A DNA stretch of 37,419 bases. Origin: Verrucomicrobiales bacterium (GTDB lineage Bacteria; Verrucomicrobiota; Verrucomicrobiia; Verrucomicrobiales; DEV007). Below are positions 8,338 to 16,588 of this stretch, one piece after another. Each line of letters starts with the position of its first letter. Positions within the stretch are counted from its first letter, which is position 1. Both the position numbers and the translations under genes were made by a program. The stretch covers positions 1 through 37,419 of the forward strand of contig PBSY01000014.1 of the NCBI GenBank assembly GCA_002726915.1, given 5' to 3'. The notes below the pieces were generated by a model. That model had not been told where the DNA came from. It did no database searches and saw only the letters and a program-made list of their open reading frames with translations.

Positions 8338-10422
8338 TTATTTTAGAGGGCGCACGGAAACTGACTGCAAACGCCATCGCCCGTCATCTTCAACCCCATA
8401 GTGGGGGGCGCTGCTAAGCAACAATTTATCGCCTTTCTTCAGCACTCCAATATCACTTAGGACTCCGGACTGATCATTCATATCGATCGCCGCGTCGATG
8501 CAGTAGATCGCCAAAGGCGATTTGTCTCCCACTTGGTAAAATCCGCCGCATTGGCCATTCCCGGCAACGATGGCGACATTCTGAACCACGACATCTCGAT
8601 CAAAGGAAAGTAATAGTGTCTCACCACCGTCGACCTGCTCGAATGCCCCGCTGGAAGCACCCATTCCAGTTCGATTAAAAGATGGCTTCCCGTCCGAAAA
8701 TTCCACGGAAATAGCAACGTTTCCTCCCGACGCTGAAAGTTTCCCATCAGCAAACTCGTATTTCATTTCCGGCTTGAACTCAAAGACCTGCTCTCGCCCA
8801 ACATCCAAGAGTGCCAGTCGATGCCCCCCGATATTTCGGTGGTCCATCGCCAGTTGGCTCATGTGTTTCACCAGCGACTCCACTTCAGGTTCGCTGACTC
8901 GATTATCTTCTTCCATTTGATCACTTGCCAAATCGTAAAGCTCGATGGGAACGGCCTTGCCCATACGCAACAAAGAAGCGTCAAAAAATAACTTCCACTG
9001 GCCTTCGATCCTTTCGCCGTTAAACGTCGGCGAGTCTAGTCTCAGTGCAGAAACCGCCGGATCGTCTTTTGCTTCCTTGTGATCATGGGCAAACATCGGC
9101 GGTCGCTCATGGAGCACCTCTCCCTGCCACGCCTTCAAGACACTGAAACTATCCTCCGCTCCCTTTTCACCGTTGGCAGGATCTGGCAGTTCATGTCCGA
9201 TAATTTCTGAAAAAGTGGCATAAATATCCGTATGGCAAATGGGGGAGGCATTGGTTTCCCCGGGCGTCGACGCGTCACCGTCACCTACATTGCCGCCGGG
9301 CCACGATACAATGTAAGGCACGCGGTGTCCTCCCTCGTAGGTAGATCCTTTGTTACTGCGAAACGGACCCGATGCCTCCTGCGTGTTTTTCTCCGCACCG
9401 TTGTCGCTTGTAAAGATCACCAAAGTGGTTTCGACCAACTTTTTACCGGGATGACGAGGATCATCATTGGATTCCAGCCAATCGAGAAATCGGCCGAGGA
9501 TCAGATCATTTTCGTAGATGTAATCGTGACGCAAATCCATCGGCTTTCCTGCCTTGGTTCGGGAAGTTCCGCGAGATGACTTTCCATCAATCGCTTCATC
9601 GGGCGTGTAGGGCCCGTGGTTTGAGGGAGACGGATAGTAGAGAAAGAACGGCTTACCTTCATTCTCCCCCCCAGCCAGATGAGATTCGAGATATTTGACA
9701 GATAGGTCGGAAAAGCGACTGCCAAGCTTGGCGTGAACATAGGCGTTTTCTCCGTCTCTCCGAAGAGCCTTTCCATCTCCAGTCGCTGCCACCGCGGCCC
9801 GATCATGGAGGTGTCCAGGACCGACGGTTTGCTGAGGGCCATTTTTCTTTTTGTTTCCGGCATCCGGACCGGAAGTTCCATGAGATCGGGACGTAAAACG
9901 GGCCATGTCAAAGCCATGATCGACCGGAGTGTCAGTCAGTGGCTGTGTGATATCTGCGTCTTCCCAAGCCGCCGCCGGTGAACCGTCGGAGCGAGTATAC
10001 CGCAAACCCACATGCCACTTCCCGGTCATTGCCGTTGTGTAACCCTCTTCGCGAAACATAGTGGCAAGAGTCGGGCGGTCTTTCTCAATCATTGGATCCC
10101 CCTGGCTCCCAAACAACACCCAGTGCTTGAGACGGTTTCGCCATGGATAACGGCCTGTCAGTAGACCATAGCGAGTGGGCGAACAGCGCGACGATGGCGT
10201 ATGGGCATCAGTGAAACGTACTCCAGTGCGGGCAAGTTTCTCCATGTTTGGAGTATCAACCTGAACTTCATCAGTATTCCCCGTGAAATCCTGAAAAGCA
10301 CTGGTATCTCCCATTCCCATGTCATCAGCCATCATCAGGATGACGTTGGGCTTCTGAGCTTCAGTCGCGGGAAGGAGCGAGCCAAACGCGACAGTAAGCG
10401 AGAGAAAAATAGAGTATTTCAT
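8338..10422 (-). CDS. Secreted sulfatase with C-terminal beta-rich domain
   Basis: Type I sulfatase of 694 residues, well above the usual 450-550. The ATG at 10422 gives a clean signal peptide (about 1-22); the frame continues 24 codons upstream with no signal-like sequence, so that part is probably untranslated. The Asp pair is in MADDMGMGD, the formylglycine motif CSPTR begins at Cys80, GKWHVG and SNHGPYTP are present, and the late metal site is SDNGAEKN. An insertion rich in Gly, Lys and His sits in the middle. The last roughly 150 residues form a beta-rich tail (MKYEFADGKLSAS onward) that looks like an accessory or sorting domain. It follows the next sulfatase gene after about 98 bases in the same direction. 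Confidence 0.92.
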   Translation of the reverse strand: MKYSIFLSLTVAFGSLLPATEAQKPNVILMMADDMGMGDTSAFQDFTGNTDEVQVDTPNMEKLARTGVRFTDAHTPSSRCSPTRYGLLTGRYPWRNRLKHWVLFGSQGDPMIEKDRPTLATMFREEGYTTAMTGKWHVGLRYTRSDGSPAAAWEDADITQPLTDTPVDHGFDMARFTSRSHGTSGPDAGNKKKNGPQQTVGPGHLHDRAAVAATGDGKALRRDGENAYVHAKLGSRFSDLSVKYLESHLAGGENEGKPFFLYYPSPSNHGPYTPDEAIDGKSSRGTSRTKAGKPMDLRHDYIYENDLILGRFLDWLESNDDPRHPGKKLVETTLVIFTSDNGAEKNTQEASGPFRSNKGSTYEGGHRVPYIVSWPGGNVGDGDASTPGETNASPICHTDIYATFSEIIGHELPDPANGEKGAEDSFSVLKAWQGEVLHERPPMFAHDHKEAKDDPAVSALRLDSPTFNGERIEGQWKLFFDASLLRMGKAVPIELYDLASDQMEEDNRVSEPEVESLVKHMSQLAMDHRNIGGHRLALLDVGREQVFEFKPEMKYEFADGKLSASGGNVAISVEFSDGKPSFNRTGMGASSGAFEQVDGGETLLLSFDRDVVVQNVAIVAGNGQCGGFYQVGDKSPLAIYCIDAAIDMNDQSGVLSDIGVLKKGDKLLLSSAPHYGVEDDGRWRLQSVSVRPLK

Positions 10423-10520
10423 GACTAATAACGTGGCGTCAACGCTAGGGGTTTGTCGACGCTGATTCTTGGCGCATTCGGATAAATTTTGCATCCTTTC
10501 ACCGCAGTTTTGCCTTTTTT

Positions 10521-11912
10521 CTATTCCACGTAGCCGGGAGGGCGCGACGTCAGGCTCATTTCTTCCTGGAACAGGACAGCCATGCCCCTCATGCGACGAA
10601 GCATTTCACGTCCTCGAACCGGCGTAGACTCCGAAGGGTCTTCTTTTAGATTATATACCGTGATACGTGGAGCTATCGTCATCTTGAAATCACCTGAACG
10701 AACTGCCGCAAAAGCTCCTTCGGCCCCATGGTAGAAAAACGTGTTGAGATACTCCTCACGATTGAAATACTCGGACCACTCAAGCCCCGGGTCCCAATGG
10801 CGCCGCAAGGGAACTTCGGCATTGAGAGAAAGCTTGTCGGAGGGTGATGGAATTCCTTTACATTCCCCCTTGAGCATGGGTAGGAGATCACGCCCATCGA
10901 TGATGGGGTGTTCTTCGGCAATTTTAATTCCAGCGAGGCTGGCAAGAGTCGGATACCAGTCCATCGCATTGACTATTTCGTGGTTTTCTACACCACGAAG
11001 AATTCCAAGCCCCGGGCCCCAAACGATTCCAGGAACCCGAATGCCGCATTCCCACGTTGTCAGCTTAGTACCGATCAGATCCTGCCCCTTTGAACGACCG
11101 GGGCCACGACCATTATCAGAAGCATAGATCACCACGGTATTGTCAGCAATACCGTTGGCATCAAGGGTATCCATTAGGCGCCCTACGTGAAAGTCCATCT
11201 CGTGAATGGCGTCGCCATATTCCCCGAAATCCGAAGTGCCGCGAAACTCTTCGCTGACACCCAAAGGCACATGAAGCATGGTGTGTGGGAAGTACATAAA
11301 GAACGGTCCATCCTTATGGCGTTCGATATAGGCAATCGCCTCATCGGTGTAGCTACGAGTCAATTCTTCCGGAATCGCTTCATTCTTCACCACCTCACCG
11401 TTCCGCATCACGGGTACTTTTCCGTCTTCGAAGTAAACGATCTCAACAGGGTCCAGATTCGAATAGAGCCCATAATGATAATCAAAGCCCTGTGAGTGAG
11501 GCAAAAACTCTTCTTTATCGCCCAAGTGCCATTTGCCAATACAGGCCGTTTCGTAGCCATTCGCCTTGAACAATTCGCCAAGGGTAATTTCATCGGAGTG
11601 AATTCCCCGCTTGGAATCTGCTCGCTGAACCCAGGTCTCCATACCGACCCGCCGTGGGTAACTCCCAGTGAGGAGTCCGACCCGTGAAGGCGAACAGATG
11701 GGCGCCGCTGCGTAATAGTCAGTAAATCGAATTCCCTCCTCTGCGAGCGTATCGATGCGTGGCGTCTTAATTTCTTTCGCACCATAAGAGCCAAGGTCGT
11801 AGTAACCCTGATCATCGATCAAAATAATGATCACGTTGGGCTTCTTAGCCGCTTCGACAGTCGACAAAGTGCTGAAACCAGCGAGGAACAGAACCAACAG
11901 TATAGATCTCAT
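10521..11912 (-). CDS. Secreted sulfatase
   Basis: Compact type I sulfatase of 463 residues. Signal peptide residues 1-21, Asp pair in LIDDQGYYD, formylglycine motif CSPSR at Cys73, GKWHLG at 126-131, His in HTMLHVPLG and late metal site SDNGRGPG. The lysine preceding the W-E-C-G-I-R-V-P stretch is kept although the usual Y-E-G-G is changed to W-E-C-G. Overall it resembles arylsulfatase A / GalNAc-6-sulfatase-like members. It sits between the aldo/keto reductase gene (192 bases upstream) and a second sulfatase, in the same direction. Substrate not predictable. Confidence 0.93.
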   Translation of the reverse strand: MRSILLVLFLAGFSTLSTVEAAKKPNVIIILIDDQGYYDLGSYGAKEIKTPRIDTLAEEGIRFTDYYAAAPICSPSRVGLLTGSYPRRVGMETWVQRADSKRGIHSDEITLGELFKANGYETACIGKWHLGDKEEFLPHSQGFDYHYGLYSNLDPVEIVYFEDGKVPVMRNGEVVKNEAIPEELTRSYTDEAIAYIERHKDGPFFMYFPHTMLHVPLGVSEEFRGTSDFGEYGDAIHEMDFHVGRLMDTLDANGIADNTVVIYASDNGRGPGRSKGQDLIGTKLTTWECGIRVPGIVWGPGLGILRGVENHEIVNAMDWYPTLASLAGIKIAEEHPIIDGRDLLPMLKGECKGIPSPSDKLSLNAEVPLRRHWDPGLEWSEYFNREEYLNTFFYHGAEGAFAAVRSGDFKMTIAPRITVYNLKEDPSESTPVRGREMLRRMRGMAVLFQEEMSLTSRPPGYVE

Positions 11913-12104
11913 ACCTCTTTAAACTCCCAAGCCTACGGGAATTGCCCAGACATTTTTTTCTCAGCGCGCAAGATCTTCCTACCAAAAGAGACTGTCGGCA
12001 AACGCCGGCACGAAGTTGCCTAGAAGTGACACTCGCCTTTTATCGTCTGTTAGATCGCAACACCAACTAAGGGGCTAAAACGCAGCCCGGAGCCTCTCAA
12101 ACGT

Positions 12105-13094
12105 CTAGTCAAAGATGGGGTAGAAGGTGTTAAAGGCTGCCTCACCGAACTCTGCTGGATCATTAAATCGTCGATTACGATTCAACCCATTGACTACCCG
12201 CATTTCGTCTTCAGACAGCTCAAAGTCATAGATCTCTATGTTCTCCTTCAGATGTCCGGCTGTTTGCGTTTTTGGGATTGCTACAGTGCCGCGCTGCACT
12301 GCCCATCGCAACGCAACTTGGCCGATTGTTCTATTATGGGCCTCGGCAATTCCCTTCATCAACTCATCGTCAAAAAGGGACTCATTTGCCTCGGCCATAC
12401 TTAGAGGCACGTAAGAACTGGCACCAAAAGGGGAGAACGCAGTGACTTGGATATCATCTTCGCGGCAATAGCGAAGTAGCCGCTCCTGACTCAAATAAGG
12501 ATGCATTTCGACCTGATTAACCGAGGGCTGGATTCTCGCGCGGGACCGAACGTCGCGCAGCATTGCTGTCCCAAGATTGCAGACACCAATTCGTTTGACC
12601 AGTCCAGCATCGACCAACTCTTCCATCGCACCATAGGTATCCGCATAGGGAATGTCGACGTGTTTCATGGCAGGCTTTTCAGCATCGGGGTCAAAAAGCC
12701 AACCTGGTGGATAACGCTCTTCGAAAGGCACATAGGCCAATGTCACCGGAAAGTGGATCAGGTAGAGATCGAGTTCGGCCACTCCAAGATCTGACAACGA
12801 TTTTTCGCAAGCTGCACGCACATGTTGAGGGTGATGGTAGGTGTTCCACAGCTTGGATGTAATCCACAAATCATCTCGGCTGACCTGCCCACCGGAAAGA
12901 GCAGCGCTGAGGCCTTGCCCGACAGAAACCTCATTCCCGTAGTCGCAGGCGCAGTCAAAATGACGGTATCCCATCGCTACCGCGTCGGGAATCAAGGTGG
13001 GGAGCACCTCATCGGGAATTTTCCAGGTTCCAAGGCCAATAGAAGGAAAGGCACCTCCATCTCTACTGACAAAAGTTCTTTTAGAGTCATCCAT
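12105..13094 (-). CDS. Aldo/keto reductase
   Basis: NAD(P)H-dependent reductase of the aldo/keto reductase superfamily, probably interconverting a sugar aldehyde and its alcohol. From the ATG at 13094 it has 329 residues, the usual length. The complete catalytic tetrad is visible: Asp47 (GYRHFD), Tyr52, Lys81 (TSKLWN) and His114 (YLIHFP). The nucleotide-binding end is seen in VNQVEMHPYLSQ, SPFG and AIPKTQTAGHLKEN. It most resembles aldose/xylose-reductase-type members with a long loop after the active-site His. The frame stays open 28 codons further upstream, but that part is not conserved-looking. No signal peptide, so cytoplasmic. It heads the minus-strand sulfatase cluster and may process released sugars. 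Confidence 0.88.
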   Translation of the reverse strand: MDDSKRTFVSRDGGAFPSIGLGTWKIPDEVLPTLIPDAVAMGYRHFDCACDYGNEVSVGQGLSAALSGGQVSRDDLWITSKLWNTYHHPQHVRAACEKSLSDLGVAELDLYLIHFPVTLAYVPFEERYPPGWLFDPDAEKPAMKHVDIPYADTYGAMEELVDAGLVKRIGVCNLGTAMLRDVRSRARIQPSVNQVEMHPYLSQERLLRYCREDDIQVTAFSPFGASSYVPLSMAEANESLFDDELMKGIAEAHNRTIGQVALRWAVQRGTVAIPKTQTAGHLKENIEIYDFELSEDEMRVVNGLNRNRRFNDPAEFGEAAFNTFYPIFD

Positions 13095-13198
13095 ATAGTC
13101 ACGCTCATACAACGGGCCTTGCTCCAAATCAAGCAACACAACCGTCCTCTTTCCGCTTCTGAGAAAACTCATCATCAAATTACTACAACGATGAGTGA

Positions 13199-13228
13199 TT
13201 GACGAACTCAGTGAGCTGCCGGTATTCT
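13199..13228 (+). promoter_or_regulatory. Candidate sigma-70-type promoter
   Basis: TTGACG (13199-13204) and TATTCT (13223-13228) are separated by 18 bases and lie 30 bases upstream of the ATG of the PepSY-like gene. Each box differs from consensus at one or two positions. This is a sequence match only. Confidence 0.4.
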
Positions 13229-13258
13229 AGTAGCGCTTCACTTTTTTACCCTTCTATC

Positions 13259-13561
13259 ATGAAATTACTGCTTTTGATTGCCCTGACTTCTTTGCTATCG
13301 GGCAGTTCCCTGCTCGCCAACACTCCGCCGGCTCTTTCCGCAACAATGGCCGCTCAAATTGCTCAAGACGACTTGAGCAGCCGCGGCCTCGAGGAGGAAA
13401 TATATATTTGGCAGATGACCTATAAAAAAGACTCCCTCGTGAATGAAGAAGCTTACTGGGAAGTCCTCTGGAATAAGGCCTTCAAAGCCCAGACCAAAGG
13501 GCGCAAAGAATATGGTCTCCGCATTCGCATGACCGGGGACTACCGCCGAGCAGTAAAGTAA
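13259..13561 (+). CDS. Small exported PepSY-like protein
   Basis: The 100-residue protein starts at the ATG at 13259, which gives a classic signal peptide (MKLLLLIALTSLLSG, cleaved near LLA-N). The mature part has a helix (LSATMAAQIAQDDLSSRGL), a strand (EIYIWQMTYKK), a second strand (AYWEVLWNK) and a final strand ending in GLRIRMTGDYRRAVK. This helix plus three-strand pattern, with a small exported chain ending in a basic strand, resembles single PepSY-type domains common in Verrucomicrobiota. Such domains are proposed to inhibit proteases or bind ligands in the cell envelope. It is divergent from the aldo/keto reductase gene. Function is not known. Confidence 0.65.
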   Translation: MKLLLLIALTSLLSGSSLLANTPPALSATMAAQIAQDDLSSRGLEEEIYIWQMTYKKDSLVNEEAYWEVLWNKAFKAQTKGRKEYGLRIRMTGDYRRAVK

Positions 13562-13781
13562 GGTCCAATCACTCTGGTCCATCTACGAGTAACTTCACAA
13601 AATACTGAAGGCAGGGATTCGATTGCCCTAAACGTAATCCGGCCCGACAATCCATCAATGGCCGCGGCCGTTTTTTGGGGGCGCTGGTTCGCATTGTGGT
13701 CCCAAAAAACCCATCACACAGTCGCCGGCAAGGCTCCAATCTGTCACCTCCACGCTCGGATCAATACCATCCTGACTAACT

Positions 13782-15116
13782 CTACTCGGCGTGGACAGGA
13801 GCTTCGCGAGCAATTCGGGCCTGGAAATCGCCGAGTCCTGTCCAGATCGTGGGACGATTCAGATCGACCTCGTGAACCACGACGGTGTCCCACTCCTGCG
13901 CGTGGCTAAGCCAATTGCCTTCCCGGTCCCACACGGCCGTCTTCATCCAGTTTGCCTCGTGATTCGTGTAGGTGGAGCTCACCAGGAAAATTCCGTTTTC
14001 AGCGCACCGCGCTGCGGCAAGGCGCGGATTTCCTCCCCAAATAGGAAGCGCGATTACTTCCGCACCTTTCATCGCGAGATTACGAGCAACCTCGGGAAAG
14101 AAAACGTCGTAGCAAACCATCATCCCCAGCATTCCAAAGCGGGTTTGGAAAACAGGATAGTCATTACCGGGAGCGATACCCTTCGCAATTTCCTCCCGTG
14201 GAAGAGTCACCTTTCGATATTTTCCGACAACCTCGCCCGAAGGTCCCATTAGAACAGCGACATTGTAGATAAGGGGTCCATCTCGTTCGAGAAGGCCTGC
14301 CACAAGATAGAGGTCATGCTTCTTGGCGATTTTGCCGAAGAATTCGGTTGATGGTCCGGGAATGGTTTCGGCCAGATCCACATAGTCTTTCCGCATTCCC
14401 CTACAGGTCAATAACTCGGGCAGGACGATTAAGTCTGCCCCTTCTGCTGCCGCAGCGTCAATCAGGGGGACTAGTAACTGGCGATTTCCATCGGGAGTCT
14501 TTTCCACACCAGACAGTTTAGTGTGTACTGCCGCCAATGTTACTTTGCGTTCCGTCGGCGCTACCGACTTAAGCAACGAAATATCTTTCCACTCAGCCAT
14601 CCCTCCAGGAGCCCACCGCAAATGCAACTGAACGACCGCCGCCAAAGCGTTCTCCGGCACGAGGTAACGGTCGGATACCCTGATCCAATCATCCACTTCG
14701 AAGCCTTGGTCGCGCGGAAAGTCAGGACGAGCCTGATCAGTTTCGGAACCGAAATATTCGGGATTTACCTGATGTGGGCTCTCTACAGATTCACCATTTG
14801 GCCCTAACCATTCAATTCGAACGATGCAAGAACGTTTCGGATAGCCCACGTTTTCACAACGTCTGAGGGCAGAAAATTCAACCCACTCCCCCCCCGTCAC
14901 AGGATACGATGATTCCCAGTATCCATTTAAACCTTCGAGTTCGGGGGAAAAGAGAAGAAGTTCACCTGAACGTCCCAACTCACCTTTAACACCGATCTCA
15001 GGTCGCGGTGATTTCAACTCCCATTGAGTAGGGTTGCGCTCATCAGCCAGAGCTCCCATAACGGATAGTGTCAGAAGGCCAAATAGAATCCTACCAATCG
15101 AAGCTAAAAATTGCAT
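13782..15116 (-). CDS. Secreted carbon-nitrogen hydrolase (nitrilase superfamily) with N-terminal beta domain
   Basis: The 444-residue exported protein has a signal peptide (about 1-24, ending ALA) and then some 160 residues of beta-rich sequence that looks like a carbohydrate-binding-type sandwich. The C-terminal half (about 190-440) is a nitrilase-superfamily amidohydrolase with the full Glu-Lys-Cys triad: Glu234 in VLPELL, Lys302 in KYRKVTL and Cys335 in MVCYDVFFPE. The family cleaves C-N bonds in amides or nitriles. Most members are cytoplasmic, so an exported form with a possible binding domain suggests an extracellular amide, such as an N-acyl or N-acetyl sugar; that substrate is a guess. 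It ends convergently to the PepSY-like gene, with about 220 bases between. Confidence 0.85.
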   Translation of the reverse strand: MQFLASIGRILFGLLTLSVMGALADERNPTQWELKSPRPEIGVKGELGRSGELLLFSPELEGLNGYWESSYPVTGGEWVEFSALRRCENVGYPKRSCIVRIEWLGPNGESVESPHQVNPEYFGSETDQARPDFPRDQGFEVDDWIRVSDRYLVPENALAAVVQLHLRWAPGGMAEWKDISLLKSVAPTERKVTLAAVHTKLSGVEKTPDGNRQLLVPLIDAAAAEGADLIVLPELLTCRGMRKDYVDLAETIPGPSTEFFGKIAKKHDLYLVAGLLERDGPLIYNVAVLMGPSGEVVGKYRKVTLPREEIAKGIAPGNDYPVFQTRFGMLGMMVCYDVFFPEVARNLAMKGAEVIALPIWGGNPRLAAARCAENGIFLVSSTYTNHEANWMKTAVWDREGNWLSHAQEWDTVVVHEVDLNRPTIWTGLGDFQARIAREAPVHAE

Positions 15117-15633
15117 AACAAAAGTAGACTAGCGATGCTTCCAAGGTAAGGCGACCGCGTAATTCTGCATTCTTTCAACTGCTTAGCACGGTAACTCATA
15201 CGAGACCCGATTTGGATAATTTTTTAATCAAGCTCTCGACTGCCACACAGCCCTGCGCGCTGCGAGTGAGGACAACAACTTTCACTATCCTGAATGATCA
15301 CGAACTTTAGTCACAACTAACCGGAATTCATTACAGATTGACCCTCAAAGAAATGGTTCGTCTGCATTGAGTATGGGCATATAACTGAACCTCAGGGCAA
15401 GGGGTAGTGCCGTTCTCACCATATCACACAAAATCCTTCTTCAGCTCAGCTGCTGTATTCTACCGAAGGACAATTCTGGCCGGAGATGCGCGAGTTCTGA
15501 TCAGAGCCAGTCTTAAGCCCGGATCCATTTCTTGAGCCTCTCGCTGTTGGAGAATCGTTTTCAGACTCGCTCGAACGCTTCAACTGCTCTCTCGAAGGCG
15601 TTGCAGGCTTAATTGCCCGATCTTCAATCACCT
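15117..15633. other. Non-coding gap of about 500 bases
   Basis: Between the nitrilase-family gene and the TIM-barrel gene no convincing coding frame is seen. One short minus-strand frame (15446-15637) overlaps the TIM-barrel stop codon and is Ser/Pro/Lys-rich without family features. No strong hairpin with a T-run or RNA-like fold stands out. It may hold the promoter of the nitrilase-family gene. Confidence 0.5.
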
Positions 15634-16503
15634 TCAAGAATCCAAATCGAGCACATTTCGCATCCAGCTGGCCATGCGCTCCAACCTTATACGATCCCCA
15701 CCTCTCACCTCAGCCGTGGCCCAGCCACCGAATTGAATCCCGTTAAGGATATCTCTTACCTTTTGCCAATGCACTTCCCCGCCATTGGTCCCCACGACGC
15801 CCTCGCGCTTTGTCTTCGGATCCCCAAATTCTGGATGCCCGCGGTCCTTTATATCTAACTTGTAGATCCGTTGACCGAGGGCGCTGGCCCAGTCCTGAGC
15901 TGACTGCTCAGTCCAGGAAATAGTATTGCCAAGATCAAAGTAGGACTTCACCCAGTCCGACTCACAGGAATCAATAAACTCGGCCATTTGCTGACCAGTT
16001 TTGAGAAAGGTCGCACGGACATTCTCAACACAAAGATTGATTCCCAACTCTTCTGCCAACGGAACGGCTTTCACAATATGACCACGCCAGATATTAAAAT
16101 TTTCCTCATAGGAAAGGCTAGAGTCTTCTCTCGCCCAAGTGAGAACAGAGTCACAACCAAATCGCTTTGCCATCTTAAGTGCAGGAACAATGACAGGATC
16201 ACTTCCATTGATGATGCCGTGCACCGGAATTCCGGTCATCTCGACCGCGTCGACCACTTCGTCATGGTTTACCGCGGCATTGGTCTTCAGCTCAGTCCCC
16301 TCAAGTCCGACGTCACGTAGCAAATTGAACTTTTCTCTCACCGAAAGCTCTGGCTCGAAAATCATATCGTACTTCACCGCCAACTTGATGCGACCCACCA
16401 GTGGTCCAGCCGTCGCCATACCTGACAGGCACGCCATTGACCCCAGAACCGCAGAGCGGCGGGAAAAACTTTTCTCCTCCATCGCTTCATTTTGATAACT
16501 CAT
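15634..16503 (-). CDS. Tat-exported sugar phosphate isomerase/epimerase-like TIM barrel
   Basis: The 289-residue protein from the ATG at 16503 begins with a Tat-like signal (SRRSAVLGSMACLSG, about 14-28). The body follows the xylose isomerase-like TIM barrel (AP endonuclease family 2): an early strand with EGTELK, then GINLCVENV with a metal-ligand Glu, SYFDLGN with Asp and Asn, IYKLDIKD with Asp, and a final TAEVRGGD with Glu. Members isomerise or epimerise sugars, often keto-sugars. It is divergent from a Gfo/Idh/MocA gene with only about 85 bases between, a frequent pairing in glycoside oxidation routes. A TTG three codons upstream and an ATG at 16482 are alternative starts. Confidence 0.83.
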   Translation of the reverse strand: MSYQNEAMEEKSFSRRSAVLGSMACLSGMATAGPLVGRIKLAVKYDMIFEPELSVREKFNLLRDVGLEGTELKTNAAVNHDEVVDAVEMTGIPVHGIINGSDPVIVPALKMAKRFGCDSVLTWAREDSSLSYEENFNIWRGHIVKAVPLAEELGINLCVENVRATFLKTGQQMAEFIDSCESDWVKSYFDLGNTISWTEQSAQDWASALGQRIYKLDIKDRGHPEFGDPKTKREGVVGTNGGEVHWQKVRDILNGIQFGGWATAEVRGGDRIRLERMASWMRNVLDLDS

Positions 16504-16551
16504 AACACTCAACCAAGCAAAACTGCTTACGTGTTCACGATATCCGCCCCA

Positions 16552-16582
16552 TTGACCTTACCTTCCTATCTCCTGTTATACT
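16552..16582 (+). promoter_or_regulatory. Candidate promoter placing the start site at the ATG
   Basis: TTGACC (16552-16557) and TATACT (16577-16582) are 19 bases apart. The second box ends only six bases before the ATG at 16589, so initiation at the usual distance would begin at or next to the A of ATG and give a leaderless transcript. No ribosome binding site is seen in front of the gene, which agrees. The 19-base spacing is slightly long. Confidence 0.4.
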
Positions 16583-16588
16583 CGCTGC

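Noticed and set aside
13660..13676. GC palindrome GGCCGCGGCC followed by six T, resembling a terminator for the PepSY-like gene
   Set aside because: The palindrome leaves no proper loop and lies about 100 bases after the stop codon, so evidence is too thin to list as a feature.
15446..15637. 63-residue minus-strand frame overlapping the TIM-barrel stop
   Set aside because: It has a TTG start, low-complexity Ser/Lys/Asn composition, no family motif and no ribosome binding site.
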